NCBI GenBank assembly: GCA_020718925.1
Contig: DYRC01000145.1
Coordinates: 1 to 9,831 of the forward strand
Reading direction: 5' to 3'
Length of the DNA stretch: 9,831 bases
Source: Desulfonema limicola
Lineage (GTDB): Bacteria; Desulfobacterota; Desulfobacteria; Desulfobacterales; DYRC01
Position 1 is the first letter of the stretch; the number at the start of each line of letters is the position of its first letter. Both the position numbers and the translations under genes were made by a program. Shown in pieces: positions 6,366 to 9,831 of the stretch. The notes below the pieces were generated by a model. That model searched no databases. It saw only the letters and a program-made list of their open reading frames with translations, and was not told the DNA's origin.

Positions 6366-9300
6366 TCATGGCAATTCTCCGAATGGTACGGGGTGAAGAA
6401 TATGGGTGCGGACTTCAAAGCGGCTTTCCGGCTCATCGGATCGCGCCTCGCACGGCGTTGACGCCCAGCGGCTGACATCAAAGAAATTTCCGGGCAGAAA
6501 TATCAGACTGCCGCTCAGATTCAAATCCGGCGCGTCAATGTTCACGGTTCCCTGATTGCCTCTGGCTGAGGATGCTTCCACCATGCTTTGGGCAGATTTT
6601 AAAAAATTTTCAGAACGGATAAACACCGCGCCGCCATCGCCATCTCCGGCATTGGCTCTGATATTTCCCTGATTCAGAATAACAAATTTTGAAGATATAT
6701 CAACATCTCCGCCTTTTCCCACGCCCTGTTTTACGCTGCTGGTAATATCGCTGTTATGCAGATAAAGCAAATCGTTCACATAGACGCTGACTGTGCCGCC
6801 GCCTGAATCTGTGCCGTTGGTGGTCAGATAGCTGTTTCCGAAAAGCTTTACGGATTCATCCGCATGGATGATGATTTTGCCGGTATCCCCGCCGAAATAT
6901 TCCGAGTCGCTTTCGGAAGAAATATGAGAACCTGAATCTGCTTCAAGGCGTTTCACATTCACGGCAATATCTGTCGCATCTCCGTTTCCGTGAGTGTTTG
7001 AACTGATTTTGCTGTTGTTTTTCATTATCAGCGAATCCGCATTGATTTCAATGGTTCCTGAATCACCTTTGGGAATTTTCAGCCATTGACCATCGGCATT
7101 CATAAACTGCGCGGATTTTCCGGTTCCGTCATCTGCCACATACACCACATTTCCGGTCTGAGACGGCACAGAATTAATCTCTGATAATGCTGCTACCGAA
7201 TAGCTGTCATTCAGCGTTATCCAATCATTTCCGGAATAGATAAACGCTTGGGCATTTCCGGCTCCGCTGTCTTTGACAGTCGTAACATTGCCCGCATTGA
7301 CAAAAATCAGTTTTCCGTATTCCTGCCAATCTGAAATCGTATGCGTATTGTCTCTGAGCTTTATCCATCTGTTATTATTGAACACAAACTCGGACTTGCT
7401 GTCTTTTATAAAAATCGTATCTCCGTCTGAAACCGAATATTTTTGTGTAAAGCTGCTCAATTCGCCGGAATTTTCAACCGTAAAATGACTCAGCCGGATA
7501 ATATTGGAAAACGCCCCCCACTCCGCTTTGCTGTATGTATAAACATAAAGCCCGGTTTTTCCATTTTCCGTATCTGCAACGCGAATCACATCCCCCAAAG
7601 AGTATGGAACATCCTGAGCATTCGGATAAAACTGATAGTTGATCGCGGTCAGGTCTTTGCTATTTGCAACAATCGTTGTCTTATTTTCATCAAATCTTAC
7701 CCATCCTGACGTTGACGGATCCGAACAAATAAAAGTTCCCGGTGTGCCATTGCCTGCATCAGCAACTTTGGCAACATCTCCGAATGCGATAATCCCCTGG
7801 GTGGAAAGTCTGTTCAATTCCGACATATCGGCAATATGATATATTTTAAGCGGCAAAGGACCTTTGCCTGTATAATACAGATTTGACGACTTTCCGTTAT
7901 AACTGTTCTGAATAACGATTGTATCGCCTGCTATCAGCACATTGTCATCGCGATCCTGAATAGTTGCAAAACCGGAATACGCATTTTTTAACGGGCTTTC
8001 GGAAATAATTCGGGATTCATTATCCATGTAAATATCAGCAGCATTCAGAATAATTTTCCCGGCTTTTCCGCCGCGAAAACTTGAGGCATCAATGCGTGCT
8101 TTCTCGGAAAGATTCAGCGTTTGAGCAGTCACCGTGATATTTCCCCCTGCCCCGACATCGCTTTCTGTAAAATTGCTCGTATTGGTGGAAATTCCACTGG
8201 TATCTCCTTTGATACTGACTGTCCCCGAAGCCGTGATAGTTACATCACCGCCATGTCCTGTGTTATAGGTTGAGGTGGTTACATTTGCACCTTTTGTGAA
8301 TGAAATATCTTTAGCGGTCATAGAAACATTGCCGGAGTTTCCTGCATTTTCATCTGTGCCGTTCGTCTGTGAATTGATAAACGCCTGATCTGACAACAAT
8401 ACGGATTCCTGAGCATCAAGGCTGACATCGCCTCCGTGTCCGCTGCCGGAAGTCGAACTCAGCAGATTTGAATGTTTAATATCCATCATATTTGCTCTGA
8501 TCCGAATATTTCCGGCATTTCCTGCGCTCAGAGAGGATGAAAAGAATGTGCTGTCAGAACAGAATACAGAATCTTCGGCGCTGAGTAAAACATCTCCGCC
8601 ATGCCCCGCGCCTGATGTAGAAGTACTGATATATGATTTTTCCACAGAAATACGATTTGCCGTAACCTGAAAATTTCCGGCATCTTTGCTGCTTTGAGTC
8701 TGCGTATTGATATTGGTCTCATCAGAAAGCAATACAGATTCTTTGGCATTGAAAATCAGATCTCCGCCTTTGCCTGTTTCCGAAGGCTGAGTCTGTATGA
8801 AAGAATTTTTAACAGAAATATTGTCAGCATCAATATCAATCAGGCTGTTGTTATCATCTGAGGCATGAACAGAAAAATTGCTGTTTTCCATAGTAAACCG
8901 CTCGGCTCTGATAACAATGCTGCCGCCGCCTTCCTGTTGAATCCCCGAATCAGACAATATATCAACATTGCCCTGTCCTTTGATAAATACCCTGCCTTTG
9001 GGAACTGTCAGCGTGGTATTGCGGAGTTCGATAGCTCCGCCGATCAACGAAATATCCTTTCCTTCGGAGACTTCCAGATTTGCATATTTGGATGAAATCT
9101 TTACAGGATAATCGCTTAAAAATCCGAAATCTTTGGGCGCGGCAACCGACAATACCTCATTTGCCATCGGCATTGAATAGAACCGCTCGGCGTCTCCCAT
9201 CTTCAGATAATCGGCAGTACTGACATGAAAAGACCCGCCTAAACTCAATGTTGCATAAAGCCCGAACATCACGCCGTAAGAATTGAGGAAATAAAAATCC

Positions 9301-9831
9301 GCATTCGGAATGCTCGAAAGGATTCTTCCGTTAATCCAGGACGGAGAACCGCCGGTAATGCGGCTGATAATGTTTTTCACCGAATCGGGACCCGAAAAAG
9401 TCGCGCTTTCTCCGGCAAGAAGATTGAACTGCCAAAAGCTGTGAAAAAGATTGGCGCCCTGTTGTTTTCCTAATTCGGCGCCGATCTCATACTCCGGTCC
9501 CTGCAATCCGGTTTTTCCGGCATGACCGATAGTTCCGTCAACCATGATGCCGCGAGGATAAAAATCACCCGTATCATTCAAGCCGAGCAGTTCCGCTTCC
9601 GTCATTTTCATGTAAATTTCGGTATTGAGATTAAACGCGCCGTTGATGTCGAGCAGATTCGCATTCAGACCGAACATCACCCCCGCCGGATTGATAAAAT
9701 GCAGCGTTGTATTCGGAATGGTTGTGGACAGTTTGCCGTCAATCCATGACGCACTGCCGCCGGTAACGCGGCTGATGATATTTTTCACCGAATTAGGACC
9801 TGAAAAGGTCGCGCTTTCTCCGGCATGTAAA
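6366..9831 (-). CDS. TpsA-type filamentous haemagglutinin/adhesin exoprotein, 5' end outside the window
   Basis: This is a secreted beta-helical exoprotein of a two-partner secretion system, the substrate of the adjacent TpsB. The frame stays open to the right edge, so the true start lies beyond position 9831; the GTG at 9788 is internal. Numbering from that GTG as residue 1, about 1140 residues are visible. Residues up to ~70 are the end of one TPS haemagglutination domain (GESATFSGP, then INPAGVMFG at 32-40). Residues ~80-205 are a second, complete copy (NLFHSF at 113-118, GESATFSGP at 126-134). Residues 220-600 are a beta-helix with GHGGDV repeats, 613-908 an inserted array of GD...W modules, and 909-1100 more beta-helix. 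The C-terminus carries SRWASTPCEAR (1106-1116), resembling the conserved W..PC.AR tail of cyanobacterial-type haemagglutinins. Family assignment is firm; the ligand is unknown. Confidence 0.92.
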   Translation of the reverse strand, partial: LHAGESATFSGPNSVKNIISRVTGGSASWIDGKLSTTIPNTTLHFINPAGVMFGLNANLLDINGAFNLNTEIYMKMTEAELLGLNDTGDFYPRGIMVDGTIGHAGKTGLQGPEYEIGAELGKQQGANLFHSFWQFNLLAGESATFSGPDSVKNIISRITGGSPSWINGRILSSIPNADFYFLNSYGVMFGLYATLSLGGSFHVSTADYLKMGDAERFYSMPMANEVLSVAAPKDFGFLSDYPVKISSKYANLEVSEGKDISLIGGAIELRNTTLTVPKGRVFIKGQGNVDILSDSGIQQEGGGSIVIRAERFTMENSNFSVHASDDNNSLIDIDADNISVKNSFIQTQPSETGKGGDLIFNAKESVLLSDETNINTQTQSSKDAGNFQVTANRISVEKSYISTSTSGAGHGGDVLLSAEDSVFCSDSTFFSSSLSAGNAGNIRIRANMMDIKHSNLLSSTSGSGHGGDVSLDAQESVLLSDQAFINSQTNGTDENAGNSGNVSMTAKDISFTKGANVTTSTYNTGHGGDVTITASGTVSIKGDTSGISTNTSNFTESDVGAGGNITVTAQTLNLSEKARIDASSFRGGKAGKIILNAADIYMDNESRIISESPLKNAYSGFATIQDRDDNVLIAGDTIVIQNSYNGKSSNLYYTGKGPLPLKIYHIADMSELNRLSTQGIIAFGDVAKVADAGNGTPGTFICSDPSTSGWVRFDENKTTIVANSKDLTAINYQFYPNAQDVPYSLGDVIRVADTENGKTGLYVYTYSKAEWGAFSNIIRLSHFTVENSGELSSFTQKYSVSDGDTIFIKDSKSEFVFNNNRWIKLRDNTHTISDWQEYGKLIFVNAGNVTTVKDSGAGNAQAFIYSGNDWITLNDSYSVAALSEINSVPSQTGNVVYVADDGTGKSAQFMNADGQWLKIPKGDSGTIEINADSLIMKNNSKISSNTHGNGDATDIAVNVKRLEADSGSHISSESDSEYFGGDTGKIIIHADESVKLFGNSYLTTNGTDSGGGTVSVYVNDLLYLHNSDITSSVKQGVGKGGDVDISSKFVILNQGNIRANAGDGDGGAVFIRSENFLKSAQSMVEASSARGNQGTVNIDAPDLNLSGSLIFLPGNFFDVSRWASTPCEARSDEPESRFEVRTHILHPVPFGELP
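7065..7952 (-). repeat. Array of six degenerate GD(V/T)..V.D...W modules inserted in the TpsA shaft
   Basis: Modules begin at G621, G670, G732, G789, G833 and G879 (numbered from the GTG at 9788), spaced 44-62 residues. The consensus is G(D/N)(V/T)xx(V/I)xD, then GxGK, then an aromatic strand, then a Trp about 19-26 residues after the Gly (W696, W757, W808, W856, W902). The first module has YY instead of Trp. The style recalls repeats seen in phage tail and structural proteins (GD..V.D...Y.Y.G..W) and differs from the flanking beta-helix. Its function is unknown; glycan or ligand binding is possible. Confidence 0.65.
8229..8768 (-). repeat. Four ~55-residue beta-helix repeats in TpsA
   Basis: The GGD motif recurs at residues 341, 397, 452 and 513 (spacings 56, 55 and 61), numbered from the GTG at 9788. 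The typical unit is GHGGDV, then an alternating hydrophobic strand, then (E/D)SV..SD, ending with a Ser/Thr-rich turn such as STSGSGHGG. These are probably successive coils of the right-handed beta-helix shaft. Confidence 0.75.
9174..9551 (-). other. Second, complete TPS (haemagglutination activity) domain inside TpsA
   Basis: This is the secretion-signal domain that TpsB POTRA domains recognise in known two-partner systems. It contains VDGTIG, GPEYEIGAELG, NLFHSF, GESATFSGP and VMFG in the family order. The motif that reads NPAGV in the upstream copy is NSYGV here, so the conserved Pro is lost. The upstream copy, visible from the window edge to about 9579, is 408 bp (136 codons) away and in frame. 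Confidence 0.8.
9333..9824 (-). repeat. In-frame 408-bp tandem duplication of TPS-domain coding sequence
   Basis: Bases 9333-9416 and 9741-9824 align without gaps at an offset of exactly 408 bp, with about 85% identity by eye. Both encode GESATFSGP(D/N)SVKNIISR followed by TGG. Similarity continues more weakly at protein level to the VMFG motif of each copy. Part of the first copy lies beyond the window, so more copies may exist. Confidence 0.8.

Noticed and set aside
9786..9788. GTG as the TpsA start
   Set aside because: The frame continues upstream to the window edge with the conserved GESATFSGPNS sequence, so the GTG is an internal Val codon.

Overview
The window reads almost entirely on the minus strand and looks like accessory genome of a Gram-negative bacterium. 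The evidence is an outer-membrane two-partner secretion transporter with a C-terminal Phe, Sec signal peptides, and a lipobox. Moderate GC and the combination of a cyanobacterial-type haemagglutinin, CHAT and DUF928 genes fit Desulfobacterota (Desulfonema- or Magnetomorum-like) or filamentous Cyanobacteria. I lean to the former, but this is inference only.

Right and centre (9831 down to 1281), in transcription order: a large TpsA-type exoprotein with its N-terminus outside the window; its TpsB outer-membrane transporter; a secreted TPR-CHAT protein with an intact His/Cys dyad; and a DUF928 lipoprotein. Spacings after TpsB are 12 and 19 nt, so tpsB-CHAT-DUF928 is an operon. It is preceded by a near-consensus sigma70 promoter in the 137-nt gap behind tpsA. 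A plausible working model is that TpsA is exported through TpsB while the caspase-like CHAT protein and the lipoprotein act on it, or on a partner, in the periplasm or at the cell surface. The neighbourhood is recognisable, but I know of no experimentally defined function for it.

Left (1280 down to 1): a 159-nt gap carrying a GC-rich double-hairpin element, then an unlisted 57-residue two-TM membrane protein, a type II thioesterase, and an N-terminal remnant of an Sfp-type phosphopantetheinyl transferase. The last two belong to nonribosomal peptide or polyketide synthesis. The remnant breaks off into a 22% GC stretch with stops in all three minus-strand frames.

Repeats are the most unusual aspect of the window. 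TpsA carries a tandemly duplicated TPS (secretion) domain, four ~55-residue beta-helix repeats, and six GD...W modules that interrupt the helix. The lipoprotein has eight VSRG tetrapeptides and a 69-bp duplication. Tandem heptanucleotides lie in three reading-frame positions, two of them exactly at start or secretion signals, where slippage would switch reading frame.
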